A stretch of 64,000 nt of DNA, taken from assembly GCA_963839475.1 (NCBI GenBank), contig CAWIVH010000018.1, positions 310,001 to 374,000 of the forward strand, written 5' to 3'. The notes under the pieces were generated by a model. It did not search any database, had not been told where the DNA came from, and saw only the letters and a program-made list of their open reading frames with translations. A program made the position numbers and the translations under genes. This DNA is from CAWIVH01 sp963839475. GTDB lineage: Bacteria; Acidobacteriota; UBA6911. Of this stretch, positions 25,514-34,248 are shown piece after piece; the first letter of the stretch is position 1; every line of letters begins with the position of its first letter.

Positions 25514-26466
25514 AGGCGCTCGAACCAGCGGGCGGCATCTGCGAAATCAACGTTTCCGCCACTGATTATGGCACCTATCCGTTTACCTTCCACGGAAAGG
25601 CGGCGATTGAATACTGCCGCCAGGCCAAGAACGCCGGTGGGCTCCACGACCAGCTTCAGATGGGTCATGACAAACCTCATGGTGCGGATCAAATCGTCAT
25701 CATGCAATGCGATCATGTCATCCACATTCCGGCGAACAAGCGGGAAAGTGATCTGCCCCAGCGAAGGAGTGCGCGCCCCATCGGCGATTGTATCCGGGTT
25801 GTGAACCGTCTGCAGAGTGCCGGAATAAAAGGATCGGGTGGCATCGTCCCCGGCTGCAGGTTCGACGCCAATGACTTTGCAGCCGGGAAGGAGCTTTTTC
25901 GTTGCGATCGCGCATCCGGAAAGCAGACCGCCGCCTCCACAAGGGACCAACAGGTAATCCAGAGGGCCTGCCTCTTCCACCAATTCGAGCGCTGCTGTTC
26001 CTTGTCCGGCAATAATGTGCGGGTGGTCGAAGGGAGGGATGAGAGTAGATCCTCGCTCGGAAGCGATGCTGCGGGCAATCGCTTCCCGCTGCCCGCTGGC
26101 TGGATCGTAGGTAATCACCTCGGCTCCATAGCTGCGAGTAGCCGCCAGCTTCATGGCCGGAGCGTTGAAAGGCATGATAATGGTAGCTTTGACGCCGAGA
26201 AGACTTCCTACAAGCGCCACCGCTTGGGCGTGGTTACCGGAGGAAAAGGCGATGACCCCGTGGGCTTTTTCAGCTTCGGTCAGCCGGCTGATGGCGTTGA
26301 ATGCCCCGCGGAATTTGAAAGCTCCCACCTTCTGAAGGTTTTCGCATTTGAGAAACAGGCGGTTGCCGCAGGCTGCATCCAGGAGGCGCGAAGTGGCAAC
26401 CGGAGTTTTATGAGCTGCCCCCCGGATGCAAAGCGCTGCCGATTGAATATCTTCAAAAGTCACCAT
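25465..26466 (-). CDS. Threonine/serine dehydratase-like PLP enzyme
   Basis: 333 residues. Fold-type II PLP enzyme of the threonine ammonia-lyase group: KCENLQKVGAFKFRGA with the PLP lysine in the FKFRGA motif, SSGNHAQAVA, the glycine-rich phosphate loop PCGGGGLLSG and a serine/glycine ISGGNVD near the end. It lacks the C-terminal ACT domain of biosynthetic enzymes, so it fits catabolic threonine dehydratase, serine racemase or hydroxyaspartate ammonia-lyase types. The last ~12 residues (TGTTTEFPVRSS) are encoded by the right arm of a REP-like hairpin, so the natural C-terminus was probably replaced when the repeat inserted. Two genes on this strand lie close together (24 bases to the DUF2911-like gene). 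Confidence 0.82.
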   Translation of the reverse strand: MVTFEDIQSAALCIRGAAHKTPVATSRLLDAACGNRLFLKCENLQKVGAFKFRGAFNAISRLTEAEKAHGVIAFSSGNHAQAVALVGSLLGVKATIIMPFNAPAMKLAATRSYGAEVITYDPASGQREAIARSIASERGSTLIPPFDHPHIIAGQGTAALELVEEAGPLDYLLVPCGGGGLLSGCAIATKKLLPGCKVIGVEPAAGDDATRSFYSGTLQTVHNPDTIADGARTPSLGQITFPLVRRNVDDMIALHDDDLIRTMRFVMTHLKLVVEPTGVLGLAAVFNRRLSVEGKRIGAIISGGNVDFADAARWFERLPEETGTTTEFPVRSS

Positions 26467-26490
26467 AAATGGCCTTGGGCCAAGAAACCT

Positions 26491-26997
26491 TTACGACAGG
26501 GCGCCGGAAAGGAAGAGCGATCCAAAGTGCATGGTGAGCACGATCCGTCCTTCCATTTTTCCCGACCCGGGGGAAATATCGATCAGCATGTGGGGAGCGG
26601 TTCCTGCGGTCGTCGAGAAAGTCGATTCGAGCTTGATCACCTTGGTCATGTCGGCTTTTTCTCCACGTTTGAGCATGCCGGGATAGAGCGCCATCGTCCA
26701 GTCGCTGTCGCTGTTCTTGATGACGCCGATGATATATTCCCCGGCCGGAATCGTCGTCTCTCCCACCTTTAGATCCGCCGAGAGTTTCAGTTTGGGCTGG
26801 CGCGGGGTGACGAATTCGCCGACCGCCGTTTTCTGGGCGTTCGCTTCATTGGAAGGGGTCGTGTTGTAGGTGATGGTGGCCGTGACCGTTGCCGACAGGT
26901 TTGCGGTAACCGTCTTGTTGATATGGGGGTGAGCCAGGACGAGCGGGATAGAAATCAGCAGAAATGCGAAGCAAATGACGAGCGGATTTTTTTTCAT
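26491..26997 (-). CDS. Exported DUF2911-like protein
   Basis: 168 residues from ATG 26997, with GGAGAGG upstream; longer starts in frame lack a ribosome site. A signal peptide covers residues 1-22 (ending near VLAHP). The mature part is a beta-rich domain with a VGETTIPAGEYIIGVIKN segment and a DWTMALYPG strand, resembling DUF2911 proteins that are frequent in Acidobacteriota and Bacteroidota. Function is unknown. The C-terminal part (APHMLIDISPGSGKMEGRIVL) suggests a second beta-sheet. It precedes the dehydratase gene by 24 bases, but the two are not obviously related. Confidence 0.65.
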   Translation of the reverse strand: MKKNPLVICFAFLLISIPLVLAHPHINKTVTANLSATVTATITYNTTPSNEANAQKTAVGEFVTPRQPKLKLSADLKVGETTIPAGEYIIGVIKNSDSDWTMALYPGMLKRGEKADMTKVIKLESTFSTTAGTAPHMLIDISPGSGKMEGRIVLTMHFGSLFLSGALS

Positions 26998-27120
26998 GGC
27001 GATCCTCTCCAGAAGGGATTCCAAATTCATTTCCAAATTTGACTTTCAGGTGCAAGGAATGACTCTACTGCATTCACGGATTCATATCAACATCACGCCA
27101 ATCCGTCCATTTTCGAATTA

Positions 27121-27392
27121 AGGGCCTGGAAATGAATAAAGGTTGCATTTTGGCGCGAGCGCCAGGCGGGCAGATGCAAGGCGCCGCGACGCAGGCGATG
27201 CGGTGTCATCGTCGAGGAGCGGCAACGAAGCAGATGCCCGCCCGCCGCCGCGCCCCGTCGGGCTGCGGCCCGCAGGCCCGCTGGCTTTGTTGCTCGCTCC
27301 TTACATGCAACCCGGCATGCTCGTCGCTCGCGCCTCGCCAGCGGGCCTGGGGGCCAGCAGCAAAATGTAACCTTTATTCATTTCCAGGCCCT
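27121..27392. mobile_element. MITE-like element with 32-bp terminal inverted repeats
   Basis: 272 bp. The left end (27121-27152) and the reverse complement of the right end (27361-27392) agree at 31 of 32 positions, starting AGGGCCTGGAAATGAATAAA. The interior is very GC-rich, with no credible gene, and carries its own inverted repeat (GGCGGGCA at 27165-27172, TGCCCGCC at 27235-27242). Flanking TA dinucleotides (27119-27120 and 27392-27393) could be a target duplication but are too short to prove it. No transposase is encoded here. The rest of the gap 26998-27500 holds one more AT-rich repeat. Confidence 0.75.
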
Positions 27393-27410
27393 AAGGCTGT
27401 TGATCAAGTT

Positions 27411-27430
27411 GTCATTCGTACTTCGTAATG
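27411..27430. repeat. Dispersed AT-rich repeat copy
   Basis: GTCATTCGTACTTCGTAATG, close to the opposite-strand form of the family at 33321. It lies just after the MITE-like element. Confidence 0.5.
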
Positions 27431-27500
27431 GGTAGACGGTTGATCCGTGAGCGGGATTCATGGCAAAGTCATCGCCTGTGTATCACCGGAGGTGATCCGA

Positions 27501-28529
27501 ATGAGAGCTGTGCGATTGGTGGAATCGGGACGGCCGCTGCAGATGCAGTACATCGAAATCCCGGAACCCGGCCCCAGAGATGTGTTGGTGCGGGTCAAGG
27601 CAGCCGGCATTTGTCACTCCGATGCCCATTACAGGGCCGGAGTATCCAAAGTGGCGCCCCTGCCAAGAACCCTCGGACATGAAGTTGCAGGTATCATCGA
27701 AAAATGCGGCTCGGATGTTTCCCGGCTGAAAGAAGGTGATCGGGTTTGTATACACTACATGGCCACCTGCGGTGACTGTGACTACTGCAACCGGGGCCAC
27801 GAGCAATTCTGCGTTGCAGGTAAAATGATCGGCAAACACAGGGACGGCGGTTATGCCGATTACATCCTGGTCCCCGCCCGCAGCGCCTTCCCGATCCCCC
27901 AGGATATCCCCTGGACCCATGCCGCCATCATGATGTGTTCCTCTGCAACTTCGCTTCACGCCCTGCGCAAGGCGCGGCTAAAACCCGGTGAATCGGTTGC
28001 GGTCTTCGGCGCCGGGGGGTTGGGGATGTCGGCAATCCAGCTCTCATTTGCTTTTGGCGCCGGACGTGTCTATGCGATTGACCTGAATCCGGCAAAGCTT
28101 GCGCTGGCCTCTCGATTTGGCGCGATCCCGGTTGATCCTGCTAAGGGAGACCCTGTTTCTCAGATCAGGGAACTGACTTCCGGAAGAGGCGTCGATGTGG
28201 CTCTCGAACTCATCGGCATCCCGATGGTCATGGAACAGGCTGTTCGTTGTCTGTCCGTCTTGGGACGCGCCGCCATCGCCGGCATCACGGATCAAACGTT
28301 CGAGGTCGCCCCCTACGAGCAGCTGCTGGGGCGCGAAGCCGAAATTATCGGAGTTTCAGACCATTTGGCCGAAGAAATTCCCCTTCTGGTCGATCTGGCA
28401 GCGCGCGGAAGACTCCAGTTGGGCGAAGCCATAACCCGCACCATCCCGCTCGATGATGGAAGCATTAACTCCGTTCTGGACAGCCTGGAGAAATTTGAGT
28501 CCCCTGTTCGAGTCGTAATCGAACCGTAG
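27501..28529 (+). CDS. Zinc-dependent alcohol dehydrogenase (MDR family)
   Basis: 342 residues from ATG 27501, which has a near-perfect GGAGGTGATC five bases upstream; the same frame extends to 27447 without such a site. Medium-chain dehydrogenase: catalytic zinc ligands in GICHSDAHY and GHEVAG, a structural zinc loop with four cysteines (CGDCDYCNRGHEQFC) and a Rossmann GAGGLG motif followed by an aspartate (YAIDLNP) that favours NAD+. The substrate alcohol or polyol is unknown. It stands alone between the MITE-like element and the S9 peptidase gene, 52 bases upstream of the latter. Confidence 0.88.
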   Translation: MRAVRLVESGRPLQMQYIEIPEPGPRDVLVRVKAAGICHSDAHYRAGVSKVAPLPRTLGHEVAGIIEKCGSDVSRLKEGDRVCIHYMATCGDCDYCNRGHEQFCVAGKMIGKHRDGGYADYILVPARSAFPIPQDIPWTHAAIMMCSSATSLHALRKARLKPGESVAVFGAGGLGMSAIQLSFAFGAGRVYAIDLNPAKLALASRFGAIPVDPAKGDPVSQIRELTSGRGVDVALELIGIPMVMEQAVRCLSVLGRAAIAGITDQTFEVAPYEQLLGREAEIIGVSDHLAEEIPLLVDLAARGRLQLGEAITRTIPLDDGSINSVLDSLEKFESPVRVVIEP

Positions 28530-28581
28530 GTCCTTTTCTGCGCGCAATCACTTAACGGAAACAAAAACAAGGAGATACTCC

Positions 28582-31500
28582 ATGTACCAGCGGCGTGTAT
28601 TCTGGGCGGCGGTCCTGTTCATGTTTCCCAATGCACTTCAGGCGAACGATTTCTGGATACTGCCGGAGCACGCCGGGAAGCCGGGCCAGATCCTCCGCGT
28701 CAGTGTCCATGCCGGCGACAGCTTTCCAGCCGGCAGAGAGGCGGTTAGCCCGAGCCGGATTGTCCGCTTTGAGATCCAGGGGGCAAAGGGAAAATGGCCG
28801 GCACAGGGAGTCCATGTTGCGGGCGAGGTGACAGCAGCGGAATTCCAGCCGAGAGAATCCGGGACTTACATCATCGGGGCAGAGATCAAGCCCCAGCCGA
28901 TCCAACTTGACGCAGCTTCATTCAATGGCTATTTGCGCGAGGAGGGATTGCGCAGCATTCTCGAAAGCCGCACAAAGACAAAAAAGGAAAATGCGCCGGG
29001 CCGGGAACTGCAAGCCAAATTCGCCAAGGCGCTATGGAATGTCGGCGATGGCCGCGACGACGCGGCCACCCGCCCCTTCGGCTTTAAGCTGGAGCTGATC
29101 CCTCAAATGGATATTGCCCGCATTCGACCGGGCGAAAAGCTTCCGGTTCTGGTGCTTTTTGAGGGAAAGCCGCTGAGCAACGCCCAGGTCGCAGCCCTGA
29201 GCGACGACCAGATCCTCCGGCTGGAGGGAGGGCATGAACCAGACTGCGTCACCCGCACCAGTTATCAGGGGATCGCACAGATCCCGATCGCCCGGCCGGG
29301 AACCTGGCTGGTTCGCATGGTTCACATGGTCCCCGCCGCCGCCGGATCGGAAAGCGATTACGAGAGTTTCTCCTCGACTCTGACTTTTCGGGTGGCGCCG
29401 GCGGGCGGATTCCCCCTCACAGTCGAAAGCATCATGCGAGGTGAAGACCTGGTCGGGAATGCACCGTCGGTCCTCTTCTGGTCAGGCGACAGCCGCCTGC
29501 TCTATTTCAATTGGCAGAGGCCGGGAGAAAGCAAGCCTCACGCTTATGTTCTCGACCGCGCGGGCGGCCAGCCGCGGCGCTTGAACCAGGAAGAAGAAAA
29601 AAAGCTTCCGCCGCGCGGCGCTCAATTCACCAAGGACAAGCTCCTGGCGCTTTTTGCCGATGATGGCGACATCGTAATGTTGGACACAATATCGCTTGAA
29701 AGGCGATGGCTGGTGCGAACGTCCGACACAGAATCGAATCCCCGGTTCACCAAGGATGAAACAAATATCACTTTCGTGAGGGACAACAACCTTTATCGCA
29801 TGGCTCTTAAATCCGGCGAAATCGTCCAGCTGACCGACTTCAGACCCGGCCCGTCCCGGCCCGAAGCCAAGCAGACGGAAAGCCAGAAATTCCTGGAAGA
29901 ACAGCAGGTATCGTTATTCGAAGCCGTGCGTGAAAAAACCCGCGAAAAAGAGGAAGCCGAATCCAGGCGCAAAGAAAGGGAAAAAAGGAAACCGTACAAC
30001 ATTCCACCGCGGAACAATATCGCGGGCCAGCAATTATCACCGGACGGAACCCAGGTCCTCTTCCTGCAAACGGAACGATCGGAGCTGGCCAAAACCGCGG
30101 ACGTCCCCAACTATCTCACGGAATCAGGTTTCACCCAGAACATCCCGTCCCGTGTCAAGGTCGGCGACATTCAGGGAAAGTCAAAAATGGGGATGATGCG
30201 AGTCGAAACCGGCGAAGTGATCTGGATCGATCACGGGCAGAAGGAACGCGAGGTGAGTTTGTCCAATCCCCAATGGTCGGACGACGGCAAAAGCCTGGCG
30301 GTCTCGGCAACCGCGGCGGACAACAAGGACCGTTGGATTCTACTCGTCGACAGAGTGAGCGGCACAACCCGCGTATTGGACGCGTTGCATGACGATGCCT
30401 GGGTCATGGGCGGATTCGGGGGTGGCTTCGGTGGCATTTTCGGGTCTTCTTCAAGCGGATGGATGCCGGACGGCCAAAGCGTGTATTTCATCTCGGAGCG
30501 GGAGGGATATTTCCACCTTTATACCGCAGCAATCGACGGCAGCGCATCCCGCGCCCTCACGTCAGGGAAATTTGAGGTATTTTCCCCGGCCTTGTCGACG
30601 GACAAGTCCAAGTTTTATTTCACATCCAGCGAGTCTCACCCCGGCGAAAGGCACTTCTATTCGATGCCGGTCACCGGGGGACTGCGAACCCGGATCACAT
30701 CGATGACAGGGAACAGCCAGGTTCAACTATCGCCCGATGAAAAAACCGCCGCGCTGATCCATTCTGCGGCCAACAGGCCGCCTGAACTTTTCCTGATGAA
30801 CAATACACCAGGCTCAACGGCACGGCGGATCACCGTCACCCCGACCGGAGAATGGCGGGCGTTTCCCTGGGTTGAGCCGAAGCTAATTACCTTCAAAGCG
30901 CGTGACGGGGCGGACGTTTACGCCAGAGTGTACACACCGGAAATGTTGAAGTCCTCTCCGGCGCCGGGGCGACGTCCGCCTCTCCATGCCGATTCCAAAA
31001 AAGCGGCTGCGGCCAAAAGGCCCGGCATTTTGTTCGTTCATGGCGCTGGATACGCCCAGAATGCCCACCTCTACTGGAGCAGCTACTATCATGAATATAT
31101 GTTCCACCATCTGCTGATGGACCGGGGCTACGTTGTGATGGACGTCGACTATCGCGGCAGCTCCGGTTATGGCAGGGATTGGCGTACCGGCATTTACGGC
31201 CACATGGGGGGAAAGGATCTGGACGACGAAGTGGACGCCGCAAAATACATGGCGGACAACCTCAATGTGGATCCGCGACGGATCGGCATCTATGGCGGGA
31301 GCTATGGAGGCTTCATCACTCTGATGGCCATGTTCACCCAACCGGAGATCTTCGCGGCGGGAGCGGCCCTGCGGCCGGTTACGGACTGGGCGCATTACAA
31401 CCACCCATACACCGCGAACATCCTCAACCTGCCGCAAAGCGACCCCGAGGCCTATCGCCGAAGTTCGCCGATATACCTGGCGGAGGGATTGAGGGGGGCG

Positions 31501-31701
31501 CTGCTGATATGCCACGGGGTTGTGGATACCAACGTGCACTTCCAGGACACCGTCAGGTTGGCGGAAAGGCTGATGGAATTGCGCAAGGAAAACTGGGAAA
31601 TCGCGCTTTACCCGGCAGAGGATCACGGCTTCAAGCGCGCCGACTCATGGGTGGATGAATACCGGAGGATTCTGAGGCTGTTCGAGGCCAAGCTCAAATA
31701 A
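28582..31701 (+). CDS. Exported DUF4198-like domain fused to S9 prolyl oligopeptidase
   Basis: 1039 residues with a signal peptide (cleavage near LQAN, residue ~22). Residues 22-270 resemble DUF4198 (NDFWILPEHAGKPGQ start, a family linked to nickel/cobalt handling or surface display). A DPP-IV/PREP-type beta-propeller follows (about 280-740). It contains a highly charged Lys/Glu/Arg linker at ~448-470 and a Gly-rich loop at ~608-626. The C-terminal alpha/beta hydrolase has the S9 triad: S907 in GGSYGG, D982 in VVDTN and H1015 in EDHGF. It should cleave short peptides after proline or similar residues outside the cytoplasm. DUF4198 joined to S9 is unusual. A CAAGGAG site precedes the ATG. Confidence 0.88.
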   Translation: MYQRRVFWAAVLFMFPNALQANDFWILPEHAGKPGQILRVSVHAGDSFPAGREAVSPSRIVRFEIQGAKGKWPAQGVHVAGEVTAAEFQPRESGTYIIGAEIKPQPIQLDAASFNGYLREEGLRSILESRTKTKKENAPGRELQAKFAKALWNVGDGRDDAATRPFGFKLELIPQMDIARIRPGEKLPVLVLFEGKPLSNAQVAALSDDQILRLEGGHEPDCVTRTSYQGIAQIPIARPGTWLVRMVHMVPAAAGSESDYESFSSTLTFRVAPAGGFPLTVESIMRGEDLVGNAPSVLFWSGDSRLLYFNWQRPGESKPHAYVLDRAGGQPRRLNQEEEKKLPPRGAQFTKDKLLALFADDGDIVMLDTISLERRWLVRTSDTESNPRFTKDETNITFVRDNNLYRMALKSGEIVQLTDFRPGPSRPEAKQTESQKFLEEQQVSLFEAVREKTREKEEAESRRKEREKRKPYNIPPRNNIAGQQLSPDGTQVLFLQTERSELAKTADVPNYLTESGFTQNIPSRVKVGDIQGKSKMGMMRVETGEVIWIDHGQKEREVSLSNPQWSDDGKSLAVSATAADNKDRWILLVDRVSGTTRVLDALHDDAWVMGGFGGGFGGIFGSSSSGWMPDGQSVYFISEREGYFHLYTAAIDGSASRALTSGKFEVFSPALSTDKSKFYFTSSESHPGERHFYSMPVTGGLRTRITSMTGNSQVQLSPDEKTAALIHSAANRPPELFLMNNTPGSTARRITVTPTGEWRAFPWVEPKLITFKARDGADVYARVYTPEMLKSSPAPGRRPPLHADSKKAAAAKRPGILFVHGAGYAQNAHLYWSSYYHEYMFHHLLMDRGYVVMDVDYRGSSGYGRDWRTGIYGHMGGKDLDDEVDAAKYMADNLNVDPRRIGIYGGSYGGFITLMAMFTQPEIFAAGAALRPVTDWAHYNHPYTANILNLPQSDPEAYRRSSPIYLAEGLRGALLICHGVVDTNVHFQDTVRLAERLMELRKENWEIALYPAEDHGFKRADSWVDEYRRILRLFEAKLK

Positions 31702-31945
31702 TCGGCGAAAATACCTGTTCAAGCCATCCGCCCGCCAGCTGGCCGCAGAAAAAAGCGGCCATGAACAGCGGGAAAGTGCTGATGCGCCAACCCAAGCCCG
31801 AAAGGAGGCGAAGGCCGACGGATACCGGTATCGGGAGGTGTACCGCTAGGAACCACTGCTTGGAAAATTTCCTCGTGCGGGATCGCCAGAAACCAAAAGG
31901 GATGTTCACGAGAAAAATAACCAGAGCAATCGTGATGCTGGACAT
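31694..31945 (-). CDS. Small membrane protein, conserved-looking
   Basis: 83 residues with three hydrophobic segments (about 3-18, 30-48 and 57-75) separated by basic loops (FWRSRTRKFSKQW). It has the composition of a real inner-membrane protein with the positive-inside rule. It overlaps the 3' end of the S9 peptidase gene tail-to-tail by eight bases. Function is unknown. The 246 bases between it and the sugar kinase gene hold nothing clear. Confidence 0.6.
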   Translation of the reverse strand: MSSITIALVIFLVNIPFGFWRSRTRKFSKQWFLAVHLPIPVSVGLRLLSGLGWRISTFPLFMAAFFCGQLAGGWLEQVFSPII

Positions 31946-32191
31946 AGGCTGCCAATGATACCAAATTGGAGCGCTGCAGCAAAAATGGTATTCCTACAGG
32001 TGTTGTTCAATGAAAAACTCATCAGAACGCACATCGCCAAAAAAAGGGCCGTTACTGTCCCGAGAGAATGGCTCGGCTGCATCCAATGTTGGACGCCGTC
32101 TGCTTCAGAGAGGGCGTAGCCGTGGTTTTTATGCGAGAATGGGCTTGAAAGGAACATGAAAGCAAAACCTTAAATAATGGAGAATGCAATC

Positions 32192-33292
32192 ATGCCTGCC
32201 ATAGAAATCAGACCAAAGAACGGGTGCCGCTGGGATGCAGCGGCTCTGGGAGAAGTGATGCTCCGTCTTGACCCCGAGTTCGGACGCATCCGCACCGCCC
32301 GCCATTTCCGGGTTTGGGAAGGCGGCGGTGAATACAATGTGACTCGCGCGCTCCGCAAGTGCTTCGGCAAGGCGGCTACGGTGGTCACCGCCATACCTGA
32401 CAGCGAGGTCGGGCATCTGCTCGAGGACCTTATGATGCAGGGAGGTGTCGACCTCAGCCATGTAAAGTGGGTTCCTTTCGACGGGATCGGACGAGCGTCG
32501 CGCGTCGGATTGAATTTCACCGAAAAGGGGTACGGCATCCGGCCCGCCGTGGGCTGTTCCGACCGGGCGTACTCGGCGGCTTCGCAATTGAAGCCGGGCG
32601 ACGTAGACTGGAAGAAGCTCTTCGCGGAGGAGGGCACTCGCTGGTTCCATTGCGGCGGGATCTTTGCGGCGCTTTCGGCTACCACAGCCGATCTGACCAT
32701 CGAAGCGATGGAAGCCGCCAAGGCCGCAGGCACTATCGTCTCTTACGATTTGAATTTCCGCCCGTCGCTGTGGAAAACACATGGCGGGACGGAAAAAGCG
32801 ATGGAGGTGAATCGCCGCATCGCCAGGCTGGTCGACGTCATGATCGGAAACGAGGAGGATTTCACCGCCGCGCTCGGAATGAAGGTCGAGGGGCTGGACG
32901 AACAGTTGAGCGCTCTGGATCCCGAAAATTTCAAGAAAATGATCCGTGAGGCTGTAGCTCAATTCCCGAATTTTAAGGTTGTGGCCACCACGCTTCGGAC
33001 TGCCACGACCGCAAATCTCAACGACTGGGGAGCCATACTCTACGCTGGTGGCTCGTTTTTCCAGGCAAAAACAAGAGAGAATCTGGAGATTTATGACCGC
33101 GTCGGGGGAGGAGATGGTTTCGCCTCCGGCATGATTTACGCTTTTCTCGAAGGGAAATCCCCGCAGGAAGCCGTGGAATATGGCGCTGCGCACGGGGCTT
33201 TGGCCATGACCACGCCAGGCGACACATCGATGGCGACATTGAAGGAAGTCGAAGCCGCAATCAAGGCCAAAGGCGCACGCGTGATTCGATAA
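32192..33292 (+). CDS. PfkB-family sugar kinase, 2-keto-3-deoxygluconate kinase-like
   Basis: 366 residues from ATG 32192, which has GGAG nine bases upstream; an earlier ATG at 32177 would sit inside that site. Ribokinase/PfkB fold: an N-terminal LGEVMLRLDP and GGGEYNVTRAL substrate motif, and the C-terminal signature with the catalytic aspartate in DRVGGGDGFASG. Sequence features such as YDLNFRPSLW and the neighbours fit 2-keto-3-deoxygluconate kinase, which feeds uronate- or pectin-derived sugar acid into the Entner-Doudoroff route. Another hexose kinase role is possible. It is followed 62 bases later by a TIM-barrel isomerase gene on the same strand. Confidence 0.8.
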   Translation: MPAIEIRPKNGCRWDAAALGEVMLRLDPEFGRIRTARHFRVWEGGGEYNVTRALRKCFGKAATVVTAIPDSEVGHLLEDLMMQGGVDLSHVKWVPFDGIGRASRVGLNFTEKGYGIRPAVGCSDRAYSAASQLKPGDVDWKKLFAEEGTRWFHCGGIFAALSATTADLTIEAMEAAKAAGTIVSYDLNFRPSLWKTHGGTEKAMEVNRRIARLVDVMIGNEEDFTAALGMKVEGLDEQLSALDPENFKKMIREAVAQFPNFKVVATTLRTATTANLNDWGAILYAGGSFFQAKTRENLEIYDRVGGGDGFASGMIYAFLEGKSPQEAVEYGAAHGALAMTTPGDTSMATLKEVEAAIKAKGARVIR

Positions 33293-33320
33293 GGTGCCAT
33301 CCATCGTGGAAAAACCTTTT

Positions 33321-33344
33321 CAAATGACGAAGTACGAATGACGA
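33321..33344. repeat. Dispersed AT-rich repeat copy
   Basis: CAAATGACGAAGTACGAATGACGA, between the sugar kinase and TIM-barrel genes. It differs from the 8898 copy by one base in the shared core. Confidence 0.6.
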
Positions 33345-33354
33345 GAAGACCATT

Positions 33355-34248
33355 ATGGAAATAGGTTTCCATACCGACGCGTTCAACAGCAGCTACTGGA
33401 ATTTTGAGCAATGTCTCGCCTGGGCAGGGAAAAACGACCTCCATTATATTGAGTGCGGCGCCATTGATGGCGTCAGCTGGATTCACGGATTGGGATATCA
33501 GCCACACATAGCTCTTTGGGAAGATCCCATTCTGATCAGGAAAAAAATGGATCGTTACGGCGTCCGCTTCTCGCAGATCGACGCTGCTTTCCCGCTTTCG
33601 TTGCCCACAGGATCGACCCTGGGAGTGGAATACATCCTGAATACGATCCGCTGGGCAAAACTGGCCGGCTGCCCCTGCATAGACACCACCGACGATCGCA
33701 ACCGCCCCGACGGCATGACGGACCGCGAAGCGATGGAGCATATGCGCCGCATTTATCTTCAAATACTGACAATTGCAGAGGCGTATGAGACCGTGATTAA
33801 CATCGAGCCGCACGGCTATTACAGCACCAAGCCGGATTTCATGGCCGAAATGCTCGCATTCGCCGACTCTCCGTGGCTGAGGCTCAACATGGATACCGGG
33901 AACACATTCATCGCCGGTCAGGATCCCGTGGCATTCCTGAGCCGGTTCCGGCCGCACCTCGGCCATGTTCATGTCAAAGATGTCAGTGAGAGTCTGGCGG
34001 CGGTCTCCCGGGGCGACCTGACCGGGATCGCGGTCAGCCATTGCGCCATTGGCGACGGCGTGAATGCCCAAAACATCCGGGGTTGCCTCGAAGCGCTCTA
34101 CCATTCGGGTTACGAGGGCGTCATCAGCATGGAATGCGAGGGACAGGGCGGGCCGATGATCGAAAAAAGCCTGTCCTGGCTGCGTGAATTACTTCGCTCA
34201 TTGGAAGGAACCGGAGTCCGGACAAAAGGAGAAATGGAAACATGCTAA
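33355..34248 (+). CDS. Sugar phosphate isomerase/epimerase (xylose isomerase-like TIM barrel)
   Basis: 297 residues. It starts with the beta-strand pattern of the AP endonuclease 2/xylose isomerase-like family (IGFHTDAFNSS) and carries conserved metal-site residues in NIEPHGYY, NMDTGNTF, HVHVKD and ISMECEG. These fit a divalent-metal sugar isomerase or epimerase, cytoplasmic. The substrate is unknown; position between a KDG-like kinase and an exported FG-GAP protein suggests a uronate or rhamnogalacturonan-derived sugar. It overlaps the next gene by seven bases, so translation is coupled. No strong ribosome site was noted before its ATG, but GAGAAG lies nearby. Confidence 0.82.
   Translation: MEIGFHTDAFNSSYWNFEQCLAWAGKNDLHYIECGAIDGVSWIHGLGYQPHIALWEDPILIRKKMDRYGVRFSQIDAAFPLSLPTGSTLGVEYILNTIRWAKLAGCPCIDTTDDRNRPDGMTDREAMEHMRRIYLQILTIAEAYETVINIEPHGYYSTKPDFMAEMLAFADSPWLRLNMDTGNTFIAGQDPVAFLSRFRPHLGHVHVKDVSESLAAVSRGDLTGIAVSHCAIGDGVNAQNIRGCLEALYHSGYEGVISMECEGQGGPMIEKSLSWLRELLRSLEGTGVRTKGEMETC

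Noticed and set aside
27141..27428. Small open frames inside the MITE-like element (75 and 98 codons)
   Set aside because: Composition is Ala/Arg/Pro-rich as expected of GC-rich repeats, no ribosome site, and they end in the terminal repeat.
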